From the NCBI RefSeq assembly GCF_030123105.1, contig NZ_CP126095.1, positions 3,224,001-3,288,000 of the forward strand: a stretch of DNA of 64,000 nucleotides, read 5' to 3'. Below are positions 1 through 8,547 of this stretch, piece after piece. The position numbers and the translations under genes are program-made. The number at the start of each line of letters is the position of its first letter. The stretch's first letter is position 1. This stretch comes from Paenibacillus sp. G2S3. GTDB taxonomy: Bacteria > Bacillota > Bacilli > Paenibacillales > Paenibacillaceae. Under the pieces are notes generated by a model. It worked only from the letters and a program-made list of their open reading frames with translations. It was not told where the DNA came from and made no database searches.

Positions 1-1
1 C

Positions 2-1669
2 TTAACCGACCAAGAGAAAGAACAGTATTCTAAGATGATACGCATCGCGATCCTTAATAGAGTTGTGCCAGAGATGGGAGAATGGTCCGGAGAGAACATG
101 CCGTTCATTCAATTTGTACATTCGGAGCTCAAGGAGGCTTTTGAATACATCCGAGGGTATCAGCGGGAAGAAATGCAGGATGCATTTTTCGAGCAGTCCT
201 TTGTATTTTTTCATTCTCAGGAGTTGGATCGAATCAAGGATCTTTCTAACCCTGATTATAGTAATGAAGAGCTTTTTATACCCATCATTTTAAAATCCTC
301 TTCTTCCCGTTTAATTGTCCGATCCGTAATTAGTGCTCCAGCAGATGACGGATTTGATCAACGTACCTTTTTCTATGGGTTATATAATCAATTGGCTGAT
401 GATTTTGCGGATATGTTTGACGATATGAAAGCGGGAGCGGTAACCCCCTATACTTATTATTTGCAATACCGTAGTCAACGTACAGATCTGATCAATCCTT
501 TTGAATTATACTGGACGGTCATTTCCCATTTAATACACACCGTGTATCGCTCTGATCCTAAAACCCGTGAAGTAATATTAGATCGCGCCATTAATGGCCT
601 CAAGCGATGTAAAGAACGTGTAGGAATTGAAAAGTATAAAGAAATCATGGAGATTTTTGCTTCTGGTCAACCAGCATTTAATCGGCTTGTTCAGCAGATG
701 GTGCAAAAAGCGGACGATGTGGATTTTTTCGATAAACTGCTTCGGGATCAGTTGCTTTTGAATCTAAAAAACAGCAAGAAGGAAAAAGCGGAATTTCGAG
801 ATACGATCCAAAAGGTCCGCGATCAAATCAATAAACAATTGTTGATAGCCAAGTCAGACGGGACGCCAGAAATGAAAGAGTTGCTTATTGATGCGGCTAA
901 TTATAGTCTAGCAGGCGACGGCAAACGAATAAGACCAATATTGACATGGGTCATGGGTGTTAACGAATATAGTCTAGATGCATCGGCAATTGTGCCGCTT
1001 CTGAGATCTTTGGAATATATGCATACTGCTTCTCTAATCTTCGATGATCTTCCGTCCCAGGATAATGCCTCTACTCGAAGAGGTCGTGCAACTCTGCACG
1101 AAGTGTATAATAGCTCAACGGCGGAATTAACCGGTTTGTTTCTGATTCAGAAGTCGATTGAGGAACAAGCGTCACTTCATTCTTTTGATGCAAAAGCTGT
1201 CCTTGCCTTGATGCAATATTCAGCCCAAAAAGCAGAAGATACATGTATGGGTCAGGCGATGGATTTGAATTCTAAGGGGAAAACGTTGACGCTAGAGCAA
1301 TTAAATATGATTTGTTTTTATAAGACTGGAATTGCATTTGAAGCTTCACTAGTGATGCCAGCGATTCTGGCTCAGGTTAAGGAATCTGAAGTTCTGGCTT
1401 TGAAAAAATTTGCCTATCATGCGGGGATTGCCTTTCAGATTAAAGATGATTTGCTTGATTTGGAAGGGGATCATCATTTACTAGGTAAGCCGATAGGGCA
1501 GGATGTGGAGAATAACAATTCAACGTTTGTATCGATCCTTGGTCCAGACGGTGCGCGAAAAGAGATGTGGGAGCACTACTGTCTCGCCATGGAAGCGTTG
1601 AAGGAGATCCCTCGTAATATTGCTTTTCTGAAACATTTATTGAACTACATGATTAATCGAAATCGATAA
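2..1669 (+). CDS. Class I isoprenoid (polyprenyl) diphosphate synthase, 5'-truncated
   Basis: The frame is already open at the window edge and runs through the ATG at 35, so the real start lies upstream. Counted from that ATG, the C-terminal half (about 260-540) is a trans-prenyltransferase: GKRIRP near 297, first Asp-rich motif DDLPSQD near 336 followed by TRRG, and second motif KDDLLDLEGD near 470. In this family the two motifs bind Mg2+-diphosphate and the enzyme joins IPP to an allylic diphosphate. The N-terminal ~250 residues are not found in ordinary FPP/GGPP synthases. They are mostly helical and hold an Asp-rich stretch of their own (NQLADDFADMFDD near 118-130), suggesting a second, perhaps degenerate, isoprenoid-synthase fold. 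Product chain length cannot be read from the sequence. A strong terminator follows the stop. Confidence 0.8.
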   Translation, partial: LTDQEKEQYSKMIRIAILNRVVPEMGEWSGENMPFIQFVHSELKEAFEYIRGYQREEMQDAFFEQSFVFFHSQELDRIKDLSNPDYSNEELFIPIILKSSSSRLIVRSVISAPADDGFDQRTFFYGLYNQLADDFADMFDDMKAGAVTPYTYYLQYRSQRTDLINPFELYWTVISHLIHTVYRSDPKTREVILDRAINGLKRCKERVGIEKYKEIMEIFASGQPAFNRLVQQMVQKADDVDFFDKLLRDQLLLNLKNSKKEKAEFRDTIQKVRDQINKQLLIAKSDGTPEMKELLIDAANYSLAGDGKRIRPILTWVMGVNEYSLDASAIVPLLRSLEYMHTASLIFDDLPSQDNASTRRGRATLHEVYNSSTAELTGLFLIQKSIEEQASLHSFDAKAVLALMQYSAQKAEDTCMGQAMDLNSKGKTLTLEQLNMICFYKTGIAFEASLVMPAILAQVKESEVLALKKFAYHAGIAFQIKDDLLDLEGDHHLLGKPIGQDVENNNSTFVSILGPDGARKEMWEHYCLAMEALKEIPRNIAFLKHLLNYMINRNR

Positions 1670-1681
1670 TTGATTATAGAG

Positions 1682-1711
1682 AGTGTTGGCATATTGCCAG
1701 CACTTTTTTTT
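1682..1711 (+). terminator. Rho-independent terminator of the prenyl synthase gene
   Basis: A 10-bp stem (AGTGTTGGCA / TGCCAGCACT) with a 3-nt loop is followed by eight T. Almost the same hairpin recurs at 14565. Confidence 0.9.
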
Positions 1712-1754
1712 ATATTTCTTATAATTTCCCTTCCAAATAATTAATTGAATTTTA

Positions 1755-1783
1755 TTGTTCATAATCGAAATTGCGTGTATGAT
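1755..1783 (+). promoter_or_regulatory. SigA-type promoter of the sugar catabolic operon
   Basis: TTGTTC, 17 nt, then TATGAT, ending 32 nt before the GTG start at 1816. It is the only good promoter match between the upstream terminator and the first gene. Confidence 0.5.
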
Positions 1784-1815
1784 GAAGTTGGAAATAGATA
1801 AAGGAGGTGTAACTT

Positions 1816-2631
1816 GTGAAGCTAGGAATTTTCTCAAAAGTATACTTGAACTATGAACTGGAGATCGCCTTACACAAAATCAAAGCTCAAGGCATGAGCA
1901 CCGTTCAATTCAATTTTTCTAACGTGGGGTTGGCGAGTTTACCTAAAGAAATTAGTCAGGAGATTATCCTTCAGATCAAAGAAGCCACCATACGTAGTGG
2001 AGTTAGCATTGCTGTGATCTCAGGGACGTTTAATACGCTGGAGCTAAATGAGGAGAAGCAAGTTGAGAATCAGCAGTGTTTTAAAAATGTAGTTGAGACT
2101 GCTGCAGCATTAGCGGTGCCGTATGTTTCTATTTCTACGGGTAGCTTGAATCAAGAAGATTTTTGGAGTCCTGATCCTGAGAATCATTCCGAAAGGGCAT
2201 GGTCTATATTGTATGAAAGTCTTGCCTGGATGCTGGAAATTGCAAAAGAAAATCAAGTGACTTTAGTATTTGAACCTGAACAAGCCAATGTAGTGAGTAC
2301 GACAGAAGATGCTTTGAGACTATTACAAGATCTGAACACACCCTATCTTAAGGTTTTGTATGATGCAGCAAATCTAGTAACCCCACAGGATCATAAGGAC
2401 CTCTTAGGTAAGATTTCAAAAACGCTAACAGCGCTGAAGGAGCACATTGCCCTTGCACATTGCAAGGATGCTTTTGTAACCGAAGAGAAGATCACTTTTG
2501 CATCAGTGGGTAAGGGAAACTTGCCCTTAAAGGAATATATAAATGAATTAAGTAAGGTTTATGACGGTCCTGTTATTATGCATGGGTTAGCTGAGGACGA
2601 TGTAGCACATGCTTTGAATTATCTTAACTAG
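1816..2631 (+). CDS. Sugar phosphate isomerase/epimerase, xylose-isomerase-like TIM barrel
   Basis: A 271-residue protein, the usual length for the AP-endonuclease-2/xylose-isomerase-like family. Conserved metal-site segments of the barrel are visible: FEPE near 154, YDAAN near 189 and AHCKDA near 217. Members isomerise or epimerise sugars, ketoses or inositol derivatives with a divalent metal. The GTG start is supported by AAGGAGGTG seven bases upstream. It is first of three co-directional genes (dehydrogenase, hydrolase), 17 bases from the next start, which suggests a sugar or polyol catabolic operon. The exact substrate is not deducible. Confidence 0.8.
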   Translation: MKLGIFSKVYLNYELEIALHKIKAQGMSTVQFNFSNVGLASLPKEISQEIILQIKEATIRSGVSIAVISGTFNTLELNEEKQVENQQCFKNVVETAAALAVPYVSISTGSLNQEDFWSPDPENHSERAWSILYESLAWMLEIAKENQVTLVFEPEQANVVSTTEDALRLLQDLNTPYLKVLYDAANLVTPQDHKDLLGKISKTLTALKEHIALAHCKDAFVTEEKITFASVGKGNLPLKEYINELSKVYDGPVIMHGLAEDDVAHALNYLN

Positions 2632-2648
2632 AATAGGAGGACATGAAT

Positions 2649-3722
2649 ATGAAAAAGGAAAACAAATTGTTGAACATCGGTGTTCTAGGCTGCGGTCAAA
2701 TATCACAGGCGGCTCACTTTGATTCCATTAGAAGATCACGAAATGCTAACCTATATGCGATCTGTGATGTGGACGAATACTTACTTCAAAGAATGAATGC
2801 TATCTATGAACCCGATAAGGTTTATACGGATTATGATCAAATGCTGGCGGACCCGAGCGTACATGCTGTAGTTATTGGGATTGCCGATCAATTTCATGTG
2901 GAGGCAGCTAAACAAGCCTTGCGTGCAGGTAAACATGTCTTGGTAGAAAAGCCTCTAGGCGTATCCATCGAAGAAGTGGAAGAATTAAAAGAGCTTGTGG
3001 ATCGTACCGATCTCAAAGTGCAAGTGGGGAATATGAAGAGATTTGACCCCGGTATAGTAGCAGCTAAAGAGTTTGTAGATCATGAAATGGGTGAGATTAT
3101 TGGCCTAAAAGCTTGGTATTGTGATTCCACCTATCGATATACTGTCACCGAGAATGTTCAACCAGTGATCCTATCCGGTAAAAATATGAAGAGACCTGCT
3201 GGAGATCCAAAAGCAAATAAGGAACGCTATTATATTTTAGGTCATGGAAGCCATTTGTTCGATACTGCAAGATTTCTAGGTGGGAATATTGTAAGTGTGA
3301 AAGTATGGAATACGCAAAAGTTCGGTGCTTATTGTTGGTTTATTACTGCGGAGTTTGAAAGCGGCTTTGTAGCCCAATTAGATTTGACCATTGCGGTTCG
3401 GATGGATTGGCATGAAGGATTCCAAATTTATGGTGAATTCGGATCCGTAGTAGGGAAGACATACAACCCTTGGACACTAAAATCAAGCGATGTAGAAATT
3501 TTCAAAGCTAGTGATAACAGCTACCACAGACCACTCGGAGCAGATGGTCATTTTTATAGATTGCAGATTGAAGGGTTCGCAGATTCTATTCTCCATAATA
3601 AGCCAGGTGTAGGTGCAACAATTGAGGATGGGATTGCTACGATGAGAGCGATGCTCGCTGTGGAAGAATCGGTTAAGACCGGAAATACGATTTACCTTAG
3701 TGACGTTTCGGGTCCGTTATAA
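2649..3722 (+). CDS. Gfo/Idh/MocA family oxidoreductase
   Basis: An N-terminal Rossmann fold begins with GVLGCGQIS (GxGxxG dinucleotide site) and includes the family signature EKPLG near residue 103. The C-terminal alpha/beta domain follows, giving the standard length of about 357. Family members oxidise or reduce sugars and inositols with NAD(P). An ATG at 2643 lies only 2 nt after AGGAGG (2635-2640); the ATG at 2649 has ideal 8-nt spacing and was chosen. Together with the upstream TIM-barrel isomerase, it forms a pair seen often in inositol and rare-sugar catabolism. Substrate unknown. Confidence 0.88.
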   Translation: MKKENKLLNIGVLGCGQISQAAHFDSIRRSRNANLYAICDVDEYLLQRMNAIYEPDKVYTDYDQMLADPSVHAVVIGIADQFHVEAAKQALRAGKHVLVEKPLGVSIEEVEELKELVDRTDLKVQVGNMKRFDPGIVAAKEFVDHEMGEIIGLKAWYCDSTYRYTVTENVQPVILSGKNMKRPAGDPKANKERYYILGHGSHLFDTARFLGGNIVSVKVWNTQKFGAYCWFITAEFESGFVAQLDLTIAVRMDWHEGFQIYGEFGSVVGKTYNPWTLKSSDVEIFKASDNSYHRPLGADGHFYRLQIEGFADSILHNKPGVGATIEDGIATMRAMLAVEESVKTGNTIYLSDVSGPL

Positions 3723-3735
3723 AGGAGGGAATCTT

Positions 3736-4542
3736 GTGCCTTACTTTACCTACGATCACATTCGATTTTATTATGAAGATGATAGAGGGGATGGAGAGCC
3801 TTTTATTTTTCTTCATGGTCTGGGCGGAGACGTTAATCAAACTTTCGGTTTAATGAAGCAAACACATCACATACGAAGGATCTCATTAGATTTTCGTGGT
3901 CATGGAAAGACGGTGGCGTTTGGCCATGTGGATGACTTTTCTTTTAAACAATTCGCCGAGGATGTGATGGCTTTAACGAAATACCTGCATATCAGTCAAT
4001 TCAGTATTGGAGGGATTTCCACAGGTGCTGGGGTGTCGCTACATTTGGCATTGAGATATCCGGATAGCGTTAAGAAGCTTATTCTGTTACGTCCAGCCTG
4101 GGAAGATAAACCGCAAGAGAAGTTGGTTCGTGAAGCTTTTGCCAAAATTTATGATGTACTGCAGGATACAGATACCCTAACCGCTCAAAATAGATACGAA
4201 AATTCAGAGGTCTATAAAACCATGTCTTCATTATCGTCTTATGCGGGTGAATCCTTATTAGGGCAGTTTAAATATCCTTATGTAAAAGAAACCTCTATGA
4301 AGTTTGTGAAGCTGCCAAAGGATTGTCCCAATGATGATCGTGAGGCCTGGAAGAACTTAAAGCTGCCCACATTGATCCTTGCTAGTCAACTTGATCCTAT
4401 TCATCCATACGCCTACGGACTATTACTCTCAGAATATATCCCAAACGCTCAATTTATTGAGATTACTTCGAAAACGCTCAGCAATGAGCAGCATAATCAT
4501 GATTCCTATAAGGCTATTGAGAGCTTTTTAAACGAAAGATGA
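3736..4542 (+). CDS. Alpha/beta-fold hydrolase
   Basis: A soluble protein of 268 residues with the alpha/beta-hydrolase hallmarks: oxyanion-loop HGLGG near 29, nucleophile elbow GISTG near 96 (Ser), acid ASQLDP near 216 and a late His in EQHNH near 256. The GTG at 3736 was chosen because AAAGGAGGG lies 6 nt upstream; an earlier ATG at 3700 overlaps the previous gene and has no ribosome site. It ends the three-gene operon. It may hydrolyse an ester or lactone made by the neighbouring dehydrogenase, which is an inference from context. Confidence 0.8.
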   Translation: MPYFTYDHIRFYYEDDRGDGEPFIFLHGLGGDVNQTFGLMKQTHHIRRISLDFRGHGKTVAFGHVDDFSFKQFAEDVMALTKYLHISQFSIGGISTGAGVSLHLALRYPDSVKKLILLRPAWEDKPQEKLVREAFAKIYDVLQDTDTLTAQNRYENSEVYKTMSSLSSYAGESLLGQFKYPYVKETSMKFVKLPKDCPNDDREAWKNLKLPTLILASQLDPIHPYAYGLLLSEYIPNAQFIEITSKTLSNEQHNHDSYKAIESFLNER

Positions 4543-4574
4543 GCACAAGCTTCAGGTGGTGTTCATCTTTTTTT
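4538..4574 (+). terminator. Rho-independent terminator after the hydrolase gene
   Basis: Stem GATGAGCAC / GTGTTCATC (one G-T pair) followed by seven T. The left arm contains the hydrolase stop codon. Confidence 0.8.
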
Positions 4575-4593
4575 GTACTAATATAAGAACGTA

Positions 4594-5349
4594 TTATACT
4601 GTAACGACGTTAACTCCAAGTTTTTTATATGTATCAACAATTTTATTGTCTACTGTACCTTCAGTGATTAAATAGTCTAACGCGGATACCTTGGCTACAA
4701 AAAAAGTAGATATTTTCTCCAGCTTTTCTTTCGTAGCTATGGCAATGACCATGGAAGATTGTTCAATTAATTGATTTTTAATAATAGATTCCTCATAAGA
4801 AGGAACGGTTATACCCACCTTTGAATCCAGCGTGGATACGCCAAGAATCGTAAGATCCAAATGGATTTGTTGTATCGCTCTAAGCGTTGAGGCTCCGAAT
4901 AATACTTGATTCTTTTTATCGAGGTCGCCACCTAATAAGGTTATACTAGCTTTGGACAACCGGCATAGTGATAACGCAATAGAGGGGGAGTTGGTAATAA
5001 TTCTTCCATCAAAATGCTCAGGGATGTTCTCGGCTACTTTTAAATTTGTGGACCCTCCATCAATAAAGATAACCTTTGCATTCTCAATAAGCGTGCAAGC
5101 TCGTTTAGCTAAGTCAGCTTTAGTCTGGCTATTAAATTCTACACGTGAATTGAAATCTTTCATGTCATTAATAAGACTATGGGCTCCACCATGAATTCGT
5201 TTGAGAAGTCCCAGCTTCGACAGGCTTTGTAAGTCTTTTCGAATGGTATCTTCCGTTACATTTAATTCCTGTGTTAATTCTTGGACAACAACGCGGCCTT
5301 CGGTCTCTACTTTTTTTAGGATGTACGCCTGTCTGTCAGCTTTTAGCAC
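4594..5349 (-). CDS. DeoR-family transcriptional regulator
   Basis: The N-terminal ~55 residues form the DeoR winged helix (ADRQAYILKKVE, then ELTQELNVTEDTIRKDL and LLKRIHGGA), and the rest is the DeoRC sugar-phosphate-sensing domain with IFIDGGST. Length 251 is typical. Start: the GTG at 5349 has AGAGGTGG just upstream, whereas the earlier GTG at 5367 has none. It faces the isomerase/dehydrogenase/hydrolase operon convergently, and DeoR proteins usually repress adjacent sugar genes, so that operon is the likely target; no operator was identified. Confidence 0.88.
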   Translation of the reverse strand: MLKADRQAYILKKVETEGRVVVQELTQELNVTEDTIRKDLQSLSKLGLLKRIHGGAHSLINDMKDFNSRVEFNSQTKADLAKRACTLIENAKVIFIDGGSTNLKVAENIPEHFDGRIITNSPSIALSLCRLSKASITLLGGDLDKKNQVLFGASTLRAIQQIHLDLTILGVSTLDSKVGITVPSYEESIIKNQLIEQSSMVIAIATKEKLEKISTFFVAKVSALDYLITEGTVDNKIVDTYKKLGVNVVTV

Positions 5350-5521
5350 CGATCCACCTCTTTTCACAAAATGCTTTAAAGGATGTACTTAACGTTACTA
5401 TTTTACTACATATGAAATGAATTTGAAAAAAATCAATCGTTTTTACGTTCAACTCCGTCTTACTTATAGATATATGAGGTGGATGCATCTTCCTGATAGA
5501 AGATAGAGGGGGTGGTGGAAG

Positions 5522-6028
5522 GTGGAAAACACAATGGATGAAGTCAGAATGGTAGATTTTGCGCAAATGGATGAAGAAGCTTTTTTTAGTCGATTGTATG
5601 TGGAACATCGAAAAATGTACGCCATTGCCTACAGTTATCTGCGAACAGAGGCGGATACGCTGGAAGTGATCCAAGAAGCATCATGCAGGGCATGGATGAA
5701 ACGTAAAAAATTAAAGGATGAACAGTCCTTCACACCCTGGCTGATTCGAATAACGATCAACTGCTGCATGGATGAGCTACGGCGCAAAAAGCGTGTGGTT
5801 GTAGCGGAGAAGATGGTGGAGGAAGCGGCACAGGAAATGAAGAGTAATGACCGAATTGACCTGGAGCGTGCGATGAATCGGATAAAGCCTAAATACAGGC
5901 ATGTCGTAACGCTTAAATACTACCATGACATGACCACTGTCGAAATTGCCAAAGTGCTAAAAAGGCCAGAAGGTACGATTAAGACTTGGCTGCGCGAAGG
6001 ACTCAAACAGCTTCGAAGTTATCTATAG
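5522..6028 (+). CDS. ECF-type RNA polymerase sigma factor
   Basis: A 168-residue protein with sigma region 2 (from RLYVEHRKMYAIAYSYLRTE to WLIRITINCCMDELRRKKR) and region 4 (KPKYRHVVTLKYYHDMTTVEIA, then GTIKTWLREGLKQL). It directs RNA polymerase core to a small regulon and is normally held by the anti-sigma encoded next door. The GTG at 5522 and the ATG at 5534 are both possible; GAGGGGG precedes the first and GGAAGGTGG precedes the second. The anti-sigma gene starts 20 bases after the stop. Confidence 0.9.
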   Translation: MENTMDEVRMVDFAQMDEEAFFSRLYVEHRKMYAIAYSYLRTEADTLEVIQEASCRAWMKRKKLKDEQSFTPWLIRITINCCMDELRRKKRVVVAEKMVEEAAQEMKSNDRIDLERAMNRIKPKYRHVVTLKYYHDMTTVEIAKVLKRPEGTIKTWLREGLKQLRSYL

Positions 6029-6048
6029 CGATATTGGAGGTGAATGGA

Positions 6049-7521
6049 ATGACAGAAAAAGAAGAACGTATTCTACGTAAGAACGTCGATGATATGCAAC
6101 AGAATGTCGAAACAATACAGGAGATGAAAATCTACAACGCTATGAAAAAGGGAATTGTGGAAGGGAAGAAGCGAGAAAAACGACGCATCTATACTACAGG
6201 TATGGGCGTGGTTGCAGCTGCAGCGGTTGCGTTACTGTTTACATACTCAACAATCGGATTACCGAATAAGGGAGTGGCACAACCTTCAGTACAATCGGCA
6301 AGCACAAAAAACACGGATAATTTCAAAGCTTATCGCTCGTTCTCAAGGTTAGAGCCTGCGCTGGCCAGTGCACTTGAGCAGAATCTCGTTGTGCCAGTTG
6401 GACAGAGCGCTGAAAACAAGGGTTACCGGATAGATGTGACAGGTGCCGTTACAGATGGACGGAAGGTTTATGTTTTATACAGTGTACAGAACAATACGGA
6501 CGAAGTGATTATACACGCGGATTTTGAGCTTCAATTTGAAGGGATACAGGAGTCGCCTCTTCACAAAGGCGCATCATTAAGTATGCTCGCTAGTGAGAGT
6601 AGAATTCAACCCGGACAGTCTATGGATTTTATATACTCCACTAATCTTTCATCATCGGTAAAATATCCAAAGAAAGTCAACTATAATATAATTCTTACCG
6701 AAACTTCAGATAAGGCTCTCCTATCCAGTAGTAATAAGTATCGAACTAGCCTAGATGTTGCTTTCGAGCTTGATCCTGACATGCTCAAAGCACAGGAACG
6801 TATGCTGGATACAGACGGAACACTGACAGTGGACGGGCAAAAGATTAAAGTGAATCAAGTTCAATATACTCCGCTTAGCACTTATGTAGATCTGGAGTAT
6901 GATCAAAACAATGCTAAACAAATTTTTCAATTAATTAATCCAGTACTGATTAGTAAAAAAGGGGACACAGTTGAGAAGTTATATTACCCCTATATCATCA
7001 ATTCTGACAATTCTGAAGTCTATACGGACAACTCCAAGTTTACGTTAGTGTTCAAGAATAGTAAGGGCAGCCAGCAGCCGGATTCTGTGACGCTGAAAGC
7101 ATTCGGAATTTCGGCTGTCGAAAAGGATCAAATGAAAATTGTCGTGGATCTTAACAAATATCAGCTTATTGAAGCGCCCGGAACTGGACTTGAGTTAGTC
7201 ACGCCAAAGCAAGAGAATAACGTAGAGGAAGGAGAAATCCTCCTAAGACGTAATCTTGAGAATGCTCAATATTTAGAAGGCTCTACTAGACTTGCTGAGA
7301 CTTTTACTGACGCAAAAGGGAAGGTACATAATAGAGCACCTTCCACAAGCAGCTTCAGCAGCTATACGACTTCTAAGGATGGGTCAGCCGTGAACGAGTT
7401 TGGATATAATTTTGGCGCGAATGCGAAAAACTATCCTCAGCCATTAACGATTACGTTAGAGAAATATACAAATCCAATTATGGATACGCAGGCTGTGGAG
7501 TTGTACTCGATTAACCGTTGA
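6049..7521 (+). CDS. DUF4179-type membrane anti-sigma factor
   Basis: A 490-residue protein with a short charged cytoplasmic N-terminus (about 1-45), one membrane segment (TGMGVVAAAAVALLFTYSTIG, about 47-67) and a large extracytoplasmic part with DUF4179/DUF5643-like beta-rich domains. Family members sit beside ECF sigma genes and bind the sigma factor with the N-terminal tail. The ATG at 6049 follows GGAGG by 8 nt; an ATG at 5986 inside the sigma gene was rejected. Its outer region is distantly like the repeats in the secreted protein at 12024, hinting at a shared function outside the cell. Ends in a terminator. Confidence 0.82.
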   Translation: MTEKEERILRKNVDDMQQNVETIQEMKIYNAMKKGIVEGKKREKRRIYTTGMGVVAAAAVALLFTYSTIGLPNKGVAQPSVQSASTKNTDNFKAYRSFSRLEPALASALEQNLVVPVGQSAENKGYRIDVTGAVTDGRKVYVLYSVQNNTDEVIIHADFELQFEGIQESPLHKGASLSMLASESRIQPGQSMDFIYSTNLSSSVKYPKKVNYNIILTETSDKALLSSSNKYRTSLDVAFELDPDMLKAQERMLDTDGTLTVDGQKIKVNQVQYTPLSTYVDLEYDQNNAKQIFQLINPVLISKKGDTVEKLYYPYIINSDNSEVYTDNSKFTLVFKNSKGSQQPDSVTLKAFGISAVEKDQMKIVVDLNKYQLIEAPGTGLELVTPKQENNVEEGEILLRRNLENAQYLEGSTRLAETFTDAKGKVHNRAPSTSSFSSYTTSKDGSAVNEFGYNFGANAKNYPQPLTITLEKYTNPIMDTQAVELYSINR

Positions 7522-7542
7522 TATTTCATCAACGGTTTTTTT
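7513..7542 (+). terminator. Rho-independent terminator after the sigma/anti-sigma pair
   Basis: A 10-bp perfect stem AACCGTTGAT / ATCAACGGTT with a 5-nt loop and a run of seven T. The left arm overlaps the anti-sigma stop codon. Confidence 0.9.
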
Positions 7543-7564
7543 GTGTTCTCAGAGAATTTATTCC

Positions 7565-7592
7565 TTGAAATTTAAGAAATACTTAATATATA
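7565..7592 (+). promoter_or_regulatory. Possible promoter of the permease/fusion-protein operon
   Basis: TTGAAA, 16 nt, TATATA, located between the sigma/anti-sigma terminator and the first permease gene. The match is reasonable but the region is A+T rich; control by the neighbouring ECF sigma factor instead is possible. Confidence 0.35.
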
Positions 7593-7652
7593 CCATACTT
7601 CTTTTTAAAAAGTTTTGCTTATTCTAAGTACAGGAAGGAGGTTACTGAAAGA

Positions 7653-8534
7653 ATGATAAACCTAATTATGAAGAAATGGCTCCGAAAGGATGTCTCAGCG
7701 GCAATAATGTTCCTGGCACCAAGCGGTATCGGATTCGCGATGTTTTACCTTATACCGTTTGTTATGGGAGTATTCTATTCTTTTATGGACAGCACGATAG
7801 AGGGCCACTTTGTAGGGTTTGATAATTACCGAGAGCTGCTAGATAGCGATTCTTTCCGTAAAGCAGCATCTAATACATTTTATTTTAGTGTGATAAGTGT
7901 TCCACTAATGCTTGTGCTCTCGTTAGGATTAGCAATGCTATTGAATAAAAATACATATCTTCGGAATTGGCTGAGGACTGGATACGTGTTGCCGCTTGTC
8001 GTACCTGTCGCCTCCATCATTCTGATCTGGCAGATGCTCTTCGATTGGAATGGCTCGCTTAACGCCTGGCTGAACAACTTCGGTATCGATCGTGTGGATT
8101 GGATGAAGACGGATGCAGCTAGAAATGTAATCATTGTTGTTTATTTATGGAAGAACATCGGTTATAACGTGATTTTATTCTTGGCGGGATTGCAGCAAAT
8201 TCCAAAGGATTATTATGAAACGGCTCAAATTGAAGGTGCTGGACGATTACGGCAGTTTCGCAGTATTACGCTTGTCTATCTAACCTCTTCGATGTTTTTT
8301 GTAATCATCATGTCGATTATTAATTCATTCAAAGTGTTTCGAGAAACGTATTTAATCGCTGGTGATTATCCGCACGACAGCATTTACATGCTGCAGCATT
8401 ATATGAACAATATGTTCATGTCGCTCGATGTTCAGAAGCTGACTGCCGCGGCGACCTTGATGTTTGGTTGTATTTTATTGATTGTGTTGGGATTGTTTGC
8501 ATTTGAACGGAGGCATAGACAATTCATGGAATAG
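7653..8534 (+). CDS. ABC transporter permease, MalF/UgpA type
   Basis: A 293-residue inner-membrane protein with six predicted membrane spans, starting with FLAPSGIGFAMFYLIPFVMG. It has a cytoplasmic EAA-type loop (ETAQIEGAGRLRQFRSITLVYL, about 190-211) where the ATPase docks. This is the import-permease fold of the CUT1 sugar family. AAGGAGGT precedes the ATG by 10 nt. It pairs with the permease 13 bases downstream. No ATPase gene is in the operon, so a shared MsmX-like ATPase is inferred. The next genes, an efflux-type fusion protein and a repeat protein, are odd company for a sugar importer. Confidence 0.85.
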   Translation: MINLIMKKWLRKDVSAAIMFLAPSGIGFAMFYLIPFVMGVFYSFMDSTIEGHFVGFDNYRELLDSDSFRKAASNTFYFSVISVPLMLVLSLGLAMLLNKNTYLRNWLRTGYVLPLVVPVASIILIWQMLFDWNGSLNAWLNNFGIDRVDWMKTDAARNVIIVVYLWKNIGYNVILFLAGLQQIPKDYYETAQIEGAGRLRQFRSITLVYLTSSMFFVIIMSIINSFKVFRETYLIAGDYPHDSIYMLQHYMNNMFMSLDVQKLTAAATLMFGCILLIVLGLFAFERRHRQFME

Positions 8535-8547
8535 GGGTGAAAAGGTT

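Noticed and set aside
5401-5470. An ECF autoregulatory promoter (CGTC -10) ahead of the sigma gene at 5522
   Set aside because: CGTC is present at 5456, but no convincing AAC-type -35 lies at the right distance.
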